Positions 51,459-62,149 of a stretch of 64,000 bases of DNA are shown here, in pieces. A model generated the notes under the pieces. That model made no database searches. It worked only from the letters and a program-made list of their open reading frames with translations, and was not told the DNA's origin. Made by a program: the position numbers and the translations under genes. Numbering within the stretch: the first letter of the stretch is position 1; each line of letters starts with the position of its first letter. This stretch comes from Flavobacterium sufflavum (GTDB lineage: Bacteria; Bacteroidota; Bacteroidia; Flavobacteriales; Flavobacteriaceae), in assembly GCF_004016525.1 (NCBI RefSeq), contig NZ_SACJ01000006.1, positions 1 through 64,000 on the forward strand. Direction: 5' to 3'.

Positions 51459-54107
51459 TTAATTATTAACTACTGTAAATTGCTCTTTTAACAAATGAAT
51501 TGAATTTCCTCCAATCATAACTTCAAAATCGCCTGGTTCTACTACTTTTTTCATTTCACGGTTCCAAATAGCCAATTCTTCAGAAGTTAAGCTAAATTCT
51601 ACATGTTTTGTTTCGCCTTTCTTAATAAATATTCTTTTAAAACCTTTTAATGTTTTTCTTGGAGTTGTTACACTGCTGTAAACATCATTAATGTATAATT
51701 GCACCACTTCATCACCATCATAATTTCCAGTGTTTTTAACATCTACACTTACTTTCAGTTCTCCATCAGGTTTAATTTCTTTGGTACTTAAAGCAAGATT
51801 AGTATACTCGAATGTAGTATAACTTAAGCCATATCCGAAAGTATACAATGGATTTTCACTTTCAGAAACATACCTGTGTATAGCAGATGGTTTTTGGTTG
51901 TAATAAATAGGCAATTGCCCCACCGATTTCGGAAAAGTAATTGGTAATCTCCCTCCTGGATTGTAATTCCCAAACAATACATCAGCAACAGCCTTCCCTC
52001 CTGCCTCACCTGGAAACCATCCTTCAACAATAGCAGGAATATTTTCATTTATCCAATTTACAGAAAGTGGACGGCCATTTAGCAACACACAAACTACCGG
52101 AGTTCCTGTCTGATGAATCGCTTCAATCAATTCTTGTTGCATTCCGTGTAAATCTAAAGTGGCAACATCTCTGTTTTCCTCAACTAATTCGTTCGATTCT
52201 CCTAAAACCACAATAGCTACATCCGCTTTTTTAGCAATATCAATCGCTGGTTGGAAGTTTATCTTATCTAAGTTCCAACGCAAATGGGCTCTGGCTCCCC
52301 AGCCGCCTTCCCACATTTCGATGCGGACTTTGTATTTTTTACCTGCTTCAATGTTTTTTGGAGTAGTTACAATACTCGTTGCTCCTTTTGTCCAGTTGTC
52401 AATTACCAATTGGTCATCAATCCACATTCTGATTCCGTCATCAGAACTTAGTCCTAACCAACCGTCAAATGATTTTTCTGACTGAATGTAACCTGTCCAG
52501 CGAATAGAAAAATCATCATCATTTACCCCTACACCCGGATTCCAAGGCCAGTCAAATTCTACTTGACTATCAATACGCGTCAATGCTGGCGTTCCTTCTA
52601 CATTTCTATTATTAAAGTATTCTCCTTTCAATCCATTTTTGGAACCATCAGGAGTAAATAAATATTTAGACGGAATAATTTGTCCTTTTACAATAAGTGG
52701 TACACCTTCTTCATAAAGCACCTTGGCTTTATCACCAACCACTTGTTGAATTCCTTCTAAAACTGTTGTTCCCACTTTGTTTTTTACCGAGTATCCTCCC
52801 AATCTTGACTCATTGGCATTAGGTCCAATCACTGCAATGTTTTTAATATCCTTGCTAAGAGGCAAAATATTGTTTTGATTTTTTAACAACACAATCGATT
52901 TATGTCCCGCTTCCAGAGCCACAGCTTGGTTTTCTTTTGAATGAAAACGCAACTTTATCAAACTCTTATCCGTGTATGGATTTTCAAATAGTCCCAATAA
53001 AAATTTAAGTCGTAACACACCGCCAGCAGCACGGTCTATATTTGCCATTGTTAATTTTTTCTCATTTACCAAATCAATAATGGTTTGTTGCCAAAAATCA
53101 TTGGTAAAATCATAAAACTGCATATCTACACCGGCAGCAACGGCTTGATGAATACTTTCTTTTGGGGAATCCGTAACATAATGTGTGGTTTGGAGGTATT
53201 TAATAGCTCCTAAATCAGATACCACAATACCTTTAAATCCCCATTCTTCTCTCAACACATCGGTTAACAACCAATGATTTTCGGCACAAGGAATACCATC
53301 CAACTCTGAATAAGCACACATGGTTCCTAAAGCCCCTCCTTTTTTAAATGCTTTTTCGAAAGAAGGAAGATGATCTTCGCGAGCCGAACGTTCTCCTACT
53401 AAAATTGGAGATGAATTTCCTCCTGCTTGCGGAATTCCGTGAACAGCAAAATGTTTCGGCTCAGCAATAATGGAACGATCAGACTTTAAGTCATCTCCTT
53501 GCATTCCTTTAATCATTGCCAGACCAATTTCGCTGTTCAAATAAGCATCTTCACCAAAAGTCTCCGCAACTCTTCCCCAACGTGGTTCACGCCCCAAATC
53601 TAAATTTGGACCTAAACCAAAATGAACACCATGCGCTCTGGCTTCGGTACCAATAACTTGCCCTATTTTCCCCATTAAATTAGTATCCCAAGTAGCTCCC
53701 AAACCAATATTCATTGGAAAAGCTGTACTTCCTTCATCTAAATAACCGTGAAGCATCTCACACATAATAAGGGCAGGAACTCCCCAACGATTGTTTTCAA
53801 TTACTTCTTTTTGAAGATCATTAATCATTTTAGCCGAACGGGGATAAATATCATGAATAGCACCTATTCCAAGTTTTCCAATTTTAGCATCGGATTTTGT
53901 TTTAGAAAAATCTTCTTTTTCTTTAAAATATTCACCCTTGTACATATCCATCTGGCGTACTTTCTCTTCCAGACTCATTCGGCTCAACAAATCCTTAACT
54001 CTCTCTTCGACTCCCAATTTTGCATCTTGATAGGGATATTTTTTTTGTGCAAAACCTTGACCTAAAAAGCTCAAAAACAATGCTAAAACAATAGTTATCT
54101 TTTTCAT
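51459..54107 (-). CDS. Exported glycoside hydrolase family 3 enzyme with PA14 domain
   Basis: A beta-glycosidase of 882 residues. A signal peptide ending GQGFAQ precedes the GH3 N-terminal TIM barrel, with the nucleophile Asp in GFKGIVVSDLGAIK (about residue 300). The GH3 C-terminal sandwich domain is interrupted by a PA14 carbohydrate-binding domain (about residues 480-620, with GLKGEYFNNRNVEGTPAL and LGLSSDDGIRMWIDDQLV). A fibronectin-III-like domain closes the protein (about 790-880). Family members include beta-glucosidases, xylosidases and hexosaminidases, so the exact bond is unknown. It is the last of the enzyme genes before the terminator. Confidence 0.95.
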   Translation of the reverse strand: MKKITIVLALFLSFLGQGFAQKKYPYQDAKLGVEERVKDLLSRMSLEEKVRQMDMYKGEYFKEKEDFSKTKSDAKIGKLGIGAIHDIYPRSAKMINDLQKEVIENNRWGVPALIMCEMLHGYLDEGSTAFPMNIGLGATWDTNLMGKIGQVIGTEARAHGVHFGLGPNLDLGREPRWGRVAETFGEDAYLNSEIGLAMIKGMQGDDLKSDRSIIAEPKHFAVHGIPQAGGNSSPILVGERSAREDHLPSFEKAFKKGGALGTMCAYSELDGIPCAENHWLLTDVLREEWGFKGIVVSDLGAIKYLQTTHYVTDSPKESIHQAVAAGVDMQFYDFTNDFWQQTIIDLVNEKKLTMANIDRAAGGVLRLKFLLGLFENPYTDKSLIKLRFHSKENQAVALEAGHKSIVLLKNQNNILPLSKDIKNIAVIGPNANESRLGGYSVKNKVGTTVLEGIQQVVGDKAKVLYEEGVPLIVKGQIIPSKYLFTPDGSKNGLKGEYFNNRNVEGTPALTRIDSQVEFDWPWNPGVGVNDDDFSIRWTGYIQSEKSFDGWLGLSSDDGIRMWIDDQLVIDNWTKGATSIVTTPKNIEAGKKYKVRIEMWEGGWGARAHLRWNLDKINFQPAIDIAKKADVAIVVLGESNELVEENRDVATLDLHGMQQELIEAIHQTGTPVVCVLLNGRPLSVNWINENIPAIVEGWFPGEAGGKAVADVLFGNYNPGGRLPITFPKSVGQLPIYYNQKPSAIHRYVSESENPLYTFGYGLSYTTFEYTNLALSTKEIKPDGELKVSVDVKNTGNYDGDEVVQLYINDVYSSVTTPRKTLKGFKRIFIKKGETKHVEFSLTSEELAIWNREMKKVVEPGDFEVMIGGNSIHLLKEQFTVVNN

Positions 54108-54134
54108 TATTTAGTTTTATAACGTGTGTATTTT

Positions 54135-56378
54135 TTAATTCTGAATTATTTTCAATGTCGTCCCATTTACAAATTCATCGTGAGAAATGAAAAAACTGTT
54201 ATGTGCTTTTCCGTCAAGTTGAATCGCTTTAATATGACCTTCCTTGTTTTTTTCTCTCTCAATTACAATGCTTTTATTCTTATAATATGGAGCATCTAAA
54301 GCAATCGTGATTTTATCAAACATTGGCGTGGTGATGGTATAAATAGGTTCGCCCGGAGCAATTGGGTAAATTCCCATCATCGAATACACCAACCAGGCCG
54401 ACATCGTTCCGGTATCGTCATTTCCTGGTAATCCTTTTGGTTTATTCTGGAAATATTCTTTTACTAATTTTTTCACCATTTCCTGACTTTTAAATTCTTC
54501 ACCTTTTATGTAATTAAACAAATAAGGATAAGCAATATCAGGCTCATTTGCCATATCAAATTGTTTGCTGTCAAATACTTTTTGCAATTGATTCGAGAAA
54601 TCTTTTTCACCGCCCATTAATTTCATCAATCCTTTGATATCATGTGGTACCATAAAAGCATACTGCCAGGCATTGCCTTCTATAAAACCAACATTTTCCT
54701 GAAAATTAGCACCAGATACAGGATCAAAAGGTTCATACCATTTTCCGTCAAATGTTCTTGGACGCAATAATTTTAAGTTTTTGTCGAATAATTTTTTGTA
54801 CGATAACGAACGTTTTTTTAATCGATTAGCATCTTTTGTTTTTCCTAAGGCTTTCGCCAAAAGTGAAATGGAATAATCCGATGCATTGTATTCTTGCGTG
54901 GTAGAAACCGGTCCCCGATCATTAGTAGTTAAATATCCTTTTTCGATATAATCTTTCAATCCCTGACGTAATGGATTATTTTCAATTTGATCCGCACCTT
55001 TCAACATCGCTGTATAGGCTTTTTGCACATCAAAATCACGAATTCCTTTTAAGTAGGTGTCTGTAATTACAATGCTTGCCGGATCACCCACCATAGTAAA
55101 AGTTTCTGTCGAATTTAGTTCCCATTTAGGTAACCAGCCGTTTTCATCGTACATTTCAAGCATGCTCTTTACCATGTCCGATTGTTGTTTTGGATACACC
55201 AAAGACATCAGTTGATGCAAATTGCGATAGCTATCCCAAAGTGAAAATACCGTATAACGAGTATCATCCGTTTTACCAATTTTACTTCTTTTTATCTCAG
55301 GATATTCTCCGTTGAAATCATTTAAGATGTTGGGATGAATTAAAGTATGGTATAAAGCCGTGTAGAAAATCGTGTTTTCATCTTTTGAACCGCCTTCCAC
55401 TAAAATTTTAGACAATTCTTCGTTCCATTCGTTATATGTTTCTTTATAAACAGCATCAAATGATTTAGTTCCAACTTCTTTTTCTAAGTTTTCACGAGCA
55501 TTTTCGATACTTACATAAGAAATACCGATTTTGACTTCAACCGTTTCTTCTTTTTCAAAATTATATCTAAAATAACTTCCAATACTATCTCCAACAACCG
55601 TTTTGATTGTATTTTCCATCATTCTCGCTTTGCCATTGTAACCCATCCATTGTGCTTCAACGCCTTTATATTTTGCAGGTTTTTTCCAAACTCCGAATTT
55701 ATCGGCTGGTTTAGAAAATTTAGCTACAAAATAAACCGGATAAGCATCTTCTGGACTGTTATAACAAAAAGAACCGACAGATCTCATTCCTTCAATTTCC
55801 GTCGAAGAAACTACTCTAACCATTGCGCCTTCTTCATTGGTCAATCCCAATCCAAGATTTAATAAAATATTAGATTGCCCTTTCGGAAAAGTAAATTTGC
55901 TTACACCCACTCTTTTTGAAGCTGTAAATTCTGCTTTGACATTGTACTTGTCAATATTTAAACCATAATAAGCTGTCTTTGCCACTTCGTTAGAATAAGT
56001 AGAACCGTATTTTAAATGATTCGTTTCAACAATTCCTGTGGTGGGCATTACTAAAATAACACCTAAATCAGGACAGCCAACACCACTTAGATTCACTTGA
56101 CTAAAACCAGTTAGAAATTTATTTTCATTCACATACGGATTTGACAACCACTGGCTGTCTTTTTCCAAAGGTCGGTTTTGAGAACCAGAAACATTAAACG
56201 GACTAATACTAGCCATTCCTCTTGGCGCAATTGGTCCAGGAAAAGTAGCTCCAAAATTGGAAGTTCCAATAAACGGATTGACAAAATCGGCTGGCTGTTG
56301 TGCCAAAATAGCTGTGCTAAAAAACAGCATGTAAAAAAAACATGCTGTTTGTAATGTTATCCCTTTATATAAAACCAT
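54135..56378 (-). CDS. Exported GH92 alpha-mannosidase
   Basis: A calcium-dependent exo-alpha-mannosidase of 747 residues. Signal peptide (about 1-26), then the GH92 N-terminal beta sandwich with FVNPFIGTSNFGATFPGPIAPRGMASISPF. The (alpha/alpha)6 barrel includes FSLWDSYRNLHQLMSLVYP and GNAWQYAFMVPHD. The catalytic region is GLPGNDDTGTMSAWLVYSMMGIYP and ends GEPIYTITTPMFDKITI. GH92 enzymes trim alpha-1,2-, 1,3- or 1,6-mannose from N-glycans; the linkage cannot be read here. A second GH92 gene lies at the right edge, which would be consistent with different linkages. Confidence 0.95.
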   Translation of the reverse strand: MVLYKGITLQTACFFYMLFFSTAILAQQPADFVNPFIGTSNFGATFPGPIAPRGMASISPFNVSGSQNRPLEKDSQWLSNPYVNENKFLTGFSQVNLSGVGCPDLGVILVMPTTGIVETNHLKYGSTYSNEVAKTAYYGLNIDKYNVKAEFTASKRVGVSKFTFPKGQSNILLNLGLGLTNEEGAMVRVVSSTEIEGMRSVGSFCYNSPEDAYPVYFVAKFSKPADKFGVWKKPAKYKGVEAQWMGYNGKARMMENTIKTVVGDSIGSYFRYNFEKEETVEVKIGISYVSIENARENLEKEVGTKSFDAVYKETYNEWNEELSKILVEGGSKDENTIFYTALYHTLIHPNILNDFNGEYPEIKRSKIGKTDDTRYTVFSLWDSYRNLHQLMSLVYPKQQSDMVKSMLEMYDENGWLPKWELNSTETFTMVGDPASIVITDTYLKGIRDFDVQKAYTAMLKGADQIENNPLRQGLKDYIEKGYLTTNDRGPVSTTQEYNASDYSISLLAKALGKTKDANRLKKRSLSYKKLFDKNLKLLRPRTFDGKWYEPFDPVSGANFQENVGFIEGNAWQYAFMVPHDIKGLMKLMGGEKDFSNQLQKVFDSKQFDMANEPDIAYPYLFNYIKGEEFKSQEMVKKLVKEYFQNKPKGLPGNDDTGTMSAWLVYSMMGIYPIAPGEPIYTITTPMFDKITIALDAPYYKNKSIVIEREKNKEGHIKAIQLDGKAHNSFFISHDEFVNGTTLKIIQN

Positions 56379-56387
56379 AATTTAATT

Positions 56388-57872
56388 TTATCTGTTAATC
56401 GCTTCAATTTTTAAAGTCCAGGCTTCTTTTGATGGTAAATTATTTCTCAAACTTTCTGGAATTATCACTTTAAATCCTTTATCTAATTTAGTCCATTTTA
56501 AGGAAGTTTTAGAACCTAACATCGTGATTTTGCTTCCTTTTTTTGGACTAATAGAATTAACAACAACTTCTGATGGAATGGTGCTTTCTCCTTCTTTAGC
56601 CAAATAAAATAAGAACACATTTCCTGCCTTATTTTGAGTCATACAAATATTATTTTCTTTGTACGGAGCAATAGGTTTAGTATTATAAATTGCGGTGTTG
56701 TTTACTTTCATCCAATCGCCGTAAGCGGCTAATAAATCATAAGCGCCTTGTTGCCATTCTCCGTCAGGTCCCGGAGCTACATTTAGCAACAAATTTCCTC
56801 CTTTGGCAACCACATCAATCAACATGTGAATCCCTTGTCTTCCTGTTAAATATTTGGCATCAGGAGTATAAGACCATCCTCCGCCTGAAGTGATACAAGA
56901 TTCCCAAGGATAAGGCAATGTTTTTTCTGGAACACGGTTTTCAGGAGTTAAATAATTTTGGTTTTTTCCATGAACGGCTCTGTCAACTACAATCAATCCT
57001 GGTTGTTTTTGACGTGCTTTTACCACCAATTCATCCATTTTGATGTCTTGGTCAACTACCCTGTGCTTTATAAATCCATTTTTTGATTCGTTTTCTACAA
57101 ACTTTTCTTCGTAATTTTCTTTTATGTTTTGTTGATCTCTTTTTCTAACCCAACCACCATCAAGCCATAAAATATCAATCTTGCCATAATCTGAAAGTAA
57201 TTCTAATATTTGATTATGTGTAAAATCAACGTATTTTTTCCATTTATCCGGATATGCCGCTGGATCATAATTTACATTTCTGTCGAAAGGAGGAAAATAA
57301 GGATCCCAATAATTTTCGTTATGCCAGTCTGGTTTAGAGAAATAAGCTCCAGTTGAAATATTTTCTTTTCTAAAAGCATTAAAAACTTCTTTTGCAATAT
57401 TTGCTTTTGGATTCGTACTAAAAGCACAACCTGCATCGGTTACTTTATAATCCGAATATTTGGTGTCGAACATATTAAATCCATCATGGTGTTTCGTGGT
57501 AAAAACCATGTATTTCATTCCGGCATTTTTAGCTGCTTTTGCCCATTTCTCGGGATTGAATTTAGTAGGGTTGAAATTCTTTTTCAGTCCTTCATATTCT
57601 TTTACATATTGATTGTAATTGCCTGGATTGCTTCCTTTTTTGCGTTCGCACCATCCATAATCTTCTGGACAAATCGACCAGGATTCCACTATTCCCCATT
57701 CACTGTAAGTTCCCCAGTGCATCAGTAAACCAAACTTTTTGCCTTGCCATTCGTCCAAATTCTTTAGTACTAATGGATCCGTTTCTGGCACATATCTTTC
57801 GTCTTCATAAATAGCTTGTGAAAATAGGTGTACCGAAAATAATAGGGCTATGATTGCTATACTTTTTTTCAT
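56388..57872 (-). CDS. Exported GH29 alpha-L-fucosidase
   Basis: A retaining alpha-L-fucosidase of 494 residues. The signal peptide ends LFSQA. The GH29 barrel shows KFGLLMHWGTYSEWGIVESWS, YMVFTTKHHDGFNMFDTKYSDYK and the catalytic nucleophile Asp in GKIDILWLDGGWVRKR (about residue 235). LYSEP-like metal features are absent. A C-terminal beta-sandwich follows. It could remove core or antennary fucose from N-glycans; the linkage is not evident. It lies 10 bases before the GH92 gene and about 30 bases after the GH35 gene, and it matches the FucP transporter encoded downstream. Confidence 0.95.
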   Translation of the reverse strand: MKKSIAIIALLFSVHLFSQAIYEDERYVPETDPLVLKNLDEWQGKKFGLLMHWGTYSEWGIVESWSICPEDYGWCERKKGSNPGNYNQYVKEYEGLKKNFNPTKFNPEKWAKAAKNAGMKYMVFTTKHHDGFNMFDTKYSDYKVTDAGCAFSTNPKANIAKEVFNAFRKENISTGAYFSKPDWHNENYWDPYFPPFDRNVNYDPAAYPDKWKKYVDFTHNQILELLSDYGKIDILWLDGGWVRKRDQQNIKENYEEKFVENESKNGFIKHRVVDQDIKMDELVVKARQKQPGLIVVDRAVHGKNQNYLTPENRVPEKTLPYPWESCITSGGGWSYTPDAKYLTGRQGIHMLIDVVAKGGNLLLNVAPGPDGEWQQGAYDLLAAYGDWMKVNNTAIYNTKPIAPYKENNICMTQNKAGNVFLFYLAKEGESTIPSEVVVNSISPKKGSKITMLGSKTSLKWTKLDKGFKVIIPESLRNNLPSKEAWTLKIEAINR

Positions 57873-57902
57873 TCTTTCTTTTTTTAATTATTCAATCTGT
57901 TA

Positions 57903-59768
57903 TTAGTTTGTATCTCTATTTAACTTTTCAAGTATCGGTTGATCTGTAAAAGTTAATTCTGCCTGGGTATTTTCATTAAGTTGTTCCAGTATAACAAACT
58001 TATTTACACCTGCGTTCAACCAACAGCCTGGTACATAAAGCGTTTGTTGCGGTCCTACTTTCCAGTAGCGTCCAAGATTGTGTCCGTTAACAAATACAAT
58101 TCCCTTTCCCCAAGCTGTCATATCAAGAAAAGTATCTGCTGGTTTTTCTATGTTTACTATAGATTCATATAAAACTGGTCGTCCCGATTTTATCGATTCA
58201 TTTTTAATAGCCGGCACTTCATTCATCGGCATTTTATACATTTCCCATCCACCACTAATTTCATATTCATTAATGAATACTGGAGAAATAATTCCTTTCG
58301 TATTATGTACTATTTCGGCTCCGTAATTAATACGTCCCATATTTTCAACCAGAATTTCTAAAATACCGTTAAAAGGAATAGAAAGAGTCAAATCGTAATT
58401 TTTGAAAACTCTATTCAATTCACCCACCTTAACTCCATTTACATAAACTGTAGCAAAGTCTCTCAATCCCTCAATCTTTAATTTTCCAGAAGAAATTGGC
58501 TGCGTAAATCTTTTTCGATACAAAACATATCCATTTCCCTGACCTAATTTTTCAAACGTTAATGGCTGGTCATTTACAACAGCTTTTTCTTTTTTGATCC
58601 AGCTTAAAACATCCATACTGGATTTGATACCCTGATTAGGATATTTTGTAACTGGTATTTTCTCTGGAATCGCTGCTAGTTTTGTTTTAGAATACTTTTG
58701 CATTACTTCACGAATAGCCATGAATTTTGGTGTTGCCCAACCTGCTTCGCTGATAGGCGCATCATAATCATAGCTTGTAATATCCGGCTGAATATCACTT
58801 TCTTCATTATAATTTGCTCCAGAGGTAAATCCGAAATTAGTACCACCGTGCACCATATAATAATTAAAAGAAACACCTGCATCAAGGTACTTTTTAGTCT
58901 GACTTGCAATCTCCTCAGATCCAATTTTAATAAATGGTTCTGCCCAATGATCCAGCCAGCCAGAATAAAACTCAGCTACCATATAAGGCCCTTGTCCTTT
59001 ATGGTATTTATCAACCTGTTTCTTTAAATTTTCTATATTTGATTCTCCATTTGCAGTTGGTAAAACGCCTTCCACAGCACCACCTTCAAACAACCAAGTA
59101 CCGTCAGAAGTAAAAAAAGGCTCTGGGAACCCCGTTTGTTTAAGCATATTGTAAATTGCAGTTTTGTAAGCTTTATGATCCTCAGCACCAATATCGGTTC
59201 TTTGAGAAACATAAGAACCAAATTCATTTTCAGCCTGAACCATAATAATTGGCCCTCCCTGGTTTGCAAAATTTCCTTTTACCACTGCATACAAATTTTG
59301 CAGATACGTTTTGCACGCTTCTAAAAATGCTTTGTTATTGGTACGAATTACTAAATCTGGATTATTTTGCAACCACCAAGGATATCCTCCAAATTCCCAT
59401 TCGCCGCAAGCATACGGACCTGGTCTAAGAATCACATACAATCCTTCACTTTTAGCAATACGTAAAAACTCTGCTAAATCTCTATTTCCTGTTTTAAAAT
59501 CCCATACACCTGGCTCTATTTCGTGATAATTCCAAAACACATAGGTTGCTACGGTATTCAATCCCATAGCTTTAAGCATTTGCAATCGATGTCTCCAATA
59601 TTCTTTAGGAATACGCTCATAGTGCATTTCTCCCGAATGTATTTTAATAATTTTCCCGTCTTGTTTAAATTCTCCATTAGATATAGAAAATCCTTTGGTT
59701 TGTGCCGTATTAAAAAACGGCATCAGGCAAATCAATAATACTCCGAGCTTAAATAATATCTTATTCAT
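57903..59768 (-). CDS. Exported GH35 beta-galactosidase
   Basis: A 621-residue exo-beta-galactosidase. After a signal peptide ending FNTAQ, the GH35 barrel shows the family signature GLYVILRPGPYACGEWEFGG (about residues 110-130). The acid/base Glu is in PIIMVQAENEFGSY, and the nucleophile Glu is in GPYMVAEFYSGWLDHWAEP. C-terminal beta-sandwich domains contain AWGKGIVFVNGHNLGRYWKVGPQQTLYVPG, typical of the family. It would remove terminal galactose from complex glycan antennae, ahead of the hexosaminidase encoded just upstream. Confidence 0.95.
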   Translation of the reverse strand: MNKILFKLGVLLICLMPFFNTAQTKGFSISNGEFKQDGKIIKIHSGEMHYERIPKEYWRHRLQMLKAMGLNTVATYVFWNYHEIEPGVWDFKTGNRDLAEFLRIAKSEGLYVILRPGPYACGEWEFGGYPWWLQNNPDLVIRTNNKAFLEACKTYLQNLYAVVKGNFANQGGPIIMVQAENEFGSYVSQRTDIGAEDHKAYKTAIYNMLKQTGFPEPFFTSDGTWLFEGGAVEGVLPTANGESNIENLKKQVDKYHKGQGPYMVAEFYSGWLDHWAEPFIKIGSEEIASQTKKYLDAGVSFNYYMVHGGTNFGFTSGANYNEESDIQPDITSYDYDAPISEAGWATPKFMAIREVMQKYSKTKLAAIPEKIPVTKYPNQGIKSSMDVLSWIKKEKAVVNDQPLTFEKLGQGNGYVLYRKRFTQPISSGKLKIEGLRDFATVYVNGVKVGELNRVFKNYDLTLSIPFNGILEILVENMGRINYGAEIVHNTKGIISPVFINEYEISGGWEMYKMPMNEVPAIKNESIKSGRPVLYESIVNIEKPADTFLDMTAWGKGIVFVNGHNLGRYWKVGPQQTLYVPGCWLNAGVNKFVILEQLNENTQAELTFTDQPILEKLNRDTN

Positions 59769-59790
59769 TTTCTTTCAGATTATATTCTTA

Positions 59791-62097
59791 TTAATCAACT
59801 AAAATTTCGTCAAAAAACAGAAAAGAACTTTCTCCTTTTGGACTTTTCTTTAAATTAGTGGCAATTACTTTTACAAATCTCGCATTGGTTTTTTCGAAAC
59901 TAATTTTAAAATCTTTCAATTCTGAATTCGAATTAATAGCAAACGGACGAATTATTTTCCCAACTTCTTTATACGTTTTTCCATCGGTAGAAACAAAAGC
60001 TTTTATTTCGGTTGGAAAATAAATCCCCGAACCTTGATTTTCTAAAGCCCCTAAAGTTACCTGATGAATGGATTGGTTTTTCTCTAAATCAATAACTACT
60101 TCCATATCATCCACCAGCCAGGCTTGCCATTGTCCGTCATGAAAATTTTTGCTTCCTCTAATAATATTAACTAAACCCAGTGGACCATCCGCTTTGTAGT
60201 TTTCATGATACGGATTTTTAAAAGTCAATTTATTACCTACCGCTTTATGAAATTGAATGCTATCCGTAAAAACTTTACCTACCGGTTTATCTTCTTTAAA
60301 CAAAGAAGCTTTTAAAATAGTTGTTCCTTGAATTGTAATAGAATCAGTGTATTTTATGGCTTGATTGTCTAAATTTTTATTGTCCAAAACATAGCGAATA
60401 TCTGCATTAGGAAATTCATTTTTCAAAGCTATTTTTATCTGCTTTTTATCCAAATTTGCCTTTGAAGCTGCCGATACTAAGTAAGCACTTTTAGAATAAT
60501 TGATTCCCAAATAATCAAAACGTGCTAATAAAGAAGGCAATCGTGTCGTAAAATCATTCCAGTTTCGGGCTTCTTTGGGACTCCATAAAACCTCTGCCAT
60601 AGCTCCTAATCTTGGAAAAATCATGTATTCCGATTCTTGTGTACTCTCAATGTATTCTGCCCATAAATTAGCCTGAGCGCCTAAAATATGTTTGGCTTGT
60701 TCTGGTGTCATTTCGTCCACCACAGGATCAAAATGATATACTTTAGTCATTGGAATAAATCCTCCAAAAGCCAAAGGTTCTTCATTTTGCGATCCTTGAT
60801 AGATGTTAAAATAACAATGTGACTCTGGTGTCATAATTACATCGTGACCTTGTTTAGAAGCTTCAATTCCGCCTTCGGTTCCTCTCCAGCTCATTACTGT
60901 GGCATCAGGAGCTAATCCGCCTTCTAAAATTTCGTCCCAGCCAATTACTTTTTTGCCTTTCGAATTGATGTATTTCTCCATTCGTTTTACAAAATAACTC
61001 TGCAATTCATGTACGTTTTTCAAACCTTCCTGCTGCATTCTTTTTTGACAATGAGGGCAGGTTTCCCAATTGGTTTTAGTTGCTTCATCTCCTCCAATAT
61101 GAATGTATTTCGAAGGGAAAATGGCAATCACCTCATCAATTACATCTTGTAAAAATTCAAAAGTATTCTCTTTTCCCGCACAATAAATATCTGTAATAGG
61201 CCAAACTCCGCCAGATGGCACACCTATTTTTTGATTGAAACAAGCCAATTCGGGATAAGCTGCAATAGCACTGCTCACGTGTGCTGGCATTTCGATTTCT
61301 GGAATAACTTGGATATTTTTAGCTGCGGCGTATTTTACAATTTCTTTTAATTCTTCTTGGGTTAAAAATCCACCATAAGTTCCTTTTTCGTTTGGATCAA
61401 CCGTTAATCTCGCATTCCAAATCACATTCTCCTGATTGACTCTCCAGGCACCAATTTCTGTTAGTTTTGGGTATTTTTTAATTTCAATTCTCCAGCCCTG
61501 ATCGTCAACTAGATGCAAATGCAACACATTCATTTTGAGCATTGCCAATCGGTCAATTGTTTGAATTACATAATTTTTATCAAAAAAGTGACGCGACAAA
61601 TCCAGCATCAAACCTCTCCATTGAAAACGAGGTTCGTCTTTAATACTAACATTCGGAATAGTCCAATTTACATTCGCCACCTGATTTTTACTTTCGATAG
61701 CTGTGGGTAATAATTGTCTAATAGTTTCCAGTCCGTAAATCAAACCCGCATTTTCTTTGGCAGTAATTACAATACTTTTAGAAGTTACTTCTAATTGGTA
61801 CGCCTCACGATTCAGATTTTTATCTATTTTGAATTCGATGTAATTGCTCTTTGGCTTTTTATTCGAAAATTCAGGCTGCCATCCTGTTGCGGCTTTAAAT
61901 TTGCTCATCAAAGCAGTTGCAATCTCTTTTTGAGCAGCATTGCTTGCAATAATTTTAGTATCCTTTGAAAACTGAAAAACGCCTTCTTTAACCTGAATAT
62001 TAGCGGGTTTTGGAATTATTGTAATGTCTTTTTGCGCAAAAACAGCACTTGAAACAAGAATGAAAAGCGCTAATAGGTTTGTTTTAATTATTCTCAT
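59791..62097 (-). CDS. Exported GH20 beta-N-acetylhexosaminidase
   Basis: A 768-residue exo-hexosaminidase. The signal peptide ends AVFAQ. A GH20b accessory domain (about residues 25-145) precedes the barrel, with the catalytic Asp-Glu pair in KYIHIGGDEATKTNWETCPHC, and VPEIEMPAHVSSAIAAYPEL and EVLWSPKEARNWNDF as further signatures. C-terminal to it are a chitobiase-like region and a discoidin/F5/8-type sandwich (about 640-768, with DGQWQAWLVDDMEVVIDLEKN), which may bind glycans. It would release GlcNAc from N-glycan antennae. Confidence 0.96.
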   Translation of the reverse strand: MRIIKTNLLALFILVSSAVFAQKDITIIPKPANIQVKEGVFQFSKDTKIIASNAAQKEIATALMSKFKAATGWQPEFSNKKPKSNYIEFKIDKNLNREAYQLEVTSKSIVITAKENAGLIYGLETIRQLLPTAIESKNQVANVNWTIPNVSIKDEPRFQWRGLMLDLSRHFFDKNYVIQTIDRLAMLKMNVLHLHLVDDQGWRIEIKKYPKLTEIGAWRVNQENVIWNARLTVDPNEKGTYGGFLTQEELKEIVKYAAAKNIQVIPEIEMPAHVSSAIAAYPELACFNQKIGVPSGGVWPITDIYCAGKENTFEFLQDVIDEVIAIFPSKYIHIGGDEATKTNWETCPHCQKRMQQEGLKNVHELQSYFVKRMEKYINSKGKKVIGWDEILEGGLAPDATVMSWRGTEGGIEASKQGHDVIMTPESHCYFNIYQGSQNEEPLAFGGFIPMTKVYHFDPVVDEMTPEQAKHILGAQANLWAEYIESTQESEYMIFPRLGAMAEVLWSPKEARNWNDFTTRLPSLLARFDYLGINYSKSAYLVSAASKANLDKKQIKIALKNEFPNADIRYVLDNKNLDNQAIKYTDSITIQGTTILKASLFKEDKPVGKVFTDSIQFHKAVGNKLTFKNPYHENYKADGPLGLVNIIRGSKNFHDGQWQAWLVDDMEVVIDLEKNQSIHQVTLGALENQGSGIYFPTEIKAFVSTDGKTYKEVGKIIRPFAINSNSELKDFKISFEKTNARFVKVIATNLKKSPKGESSFLFFDEILVD

Positions 62098-62149
62098 AAA
62101 TTATTATTTTAAAGAAGGTGTTATTTTAAATTGATACTGAATGCATTCT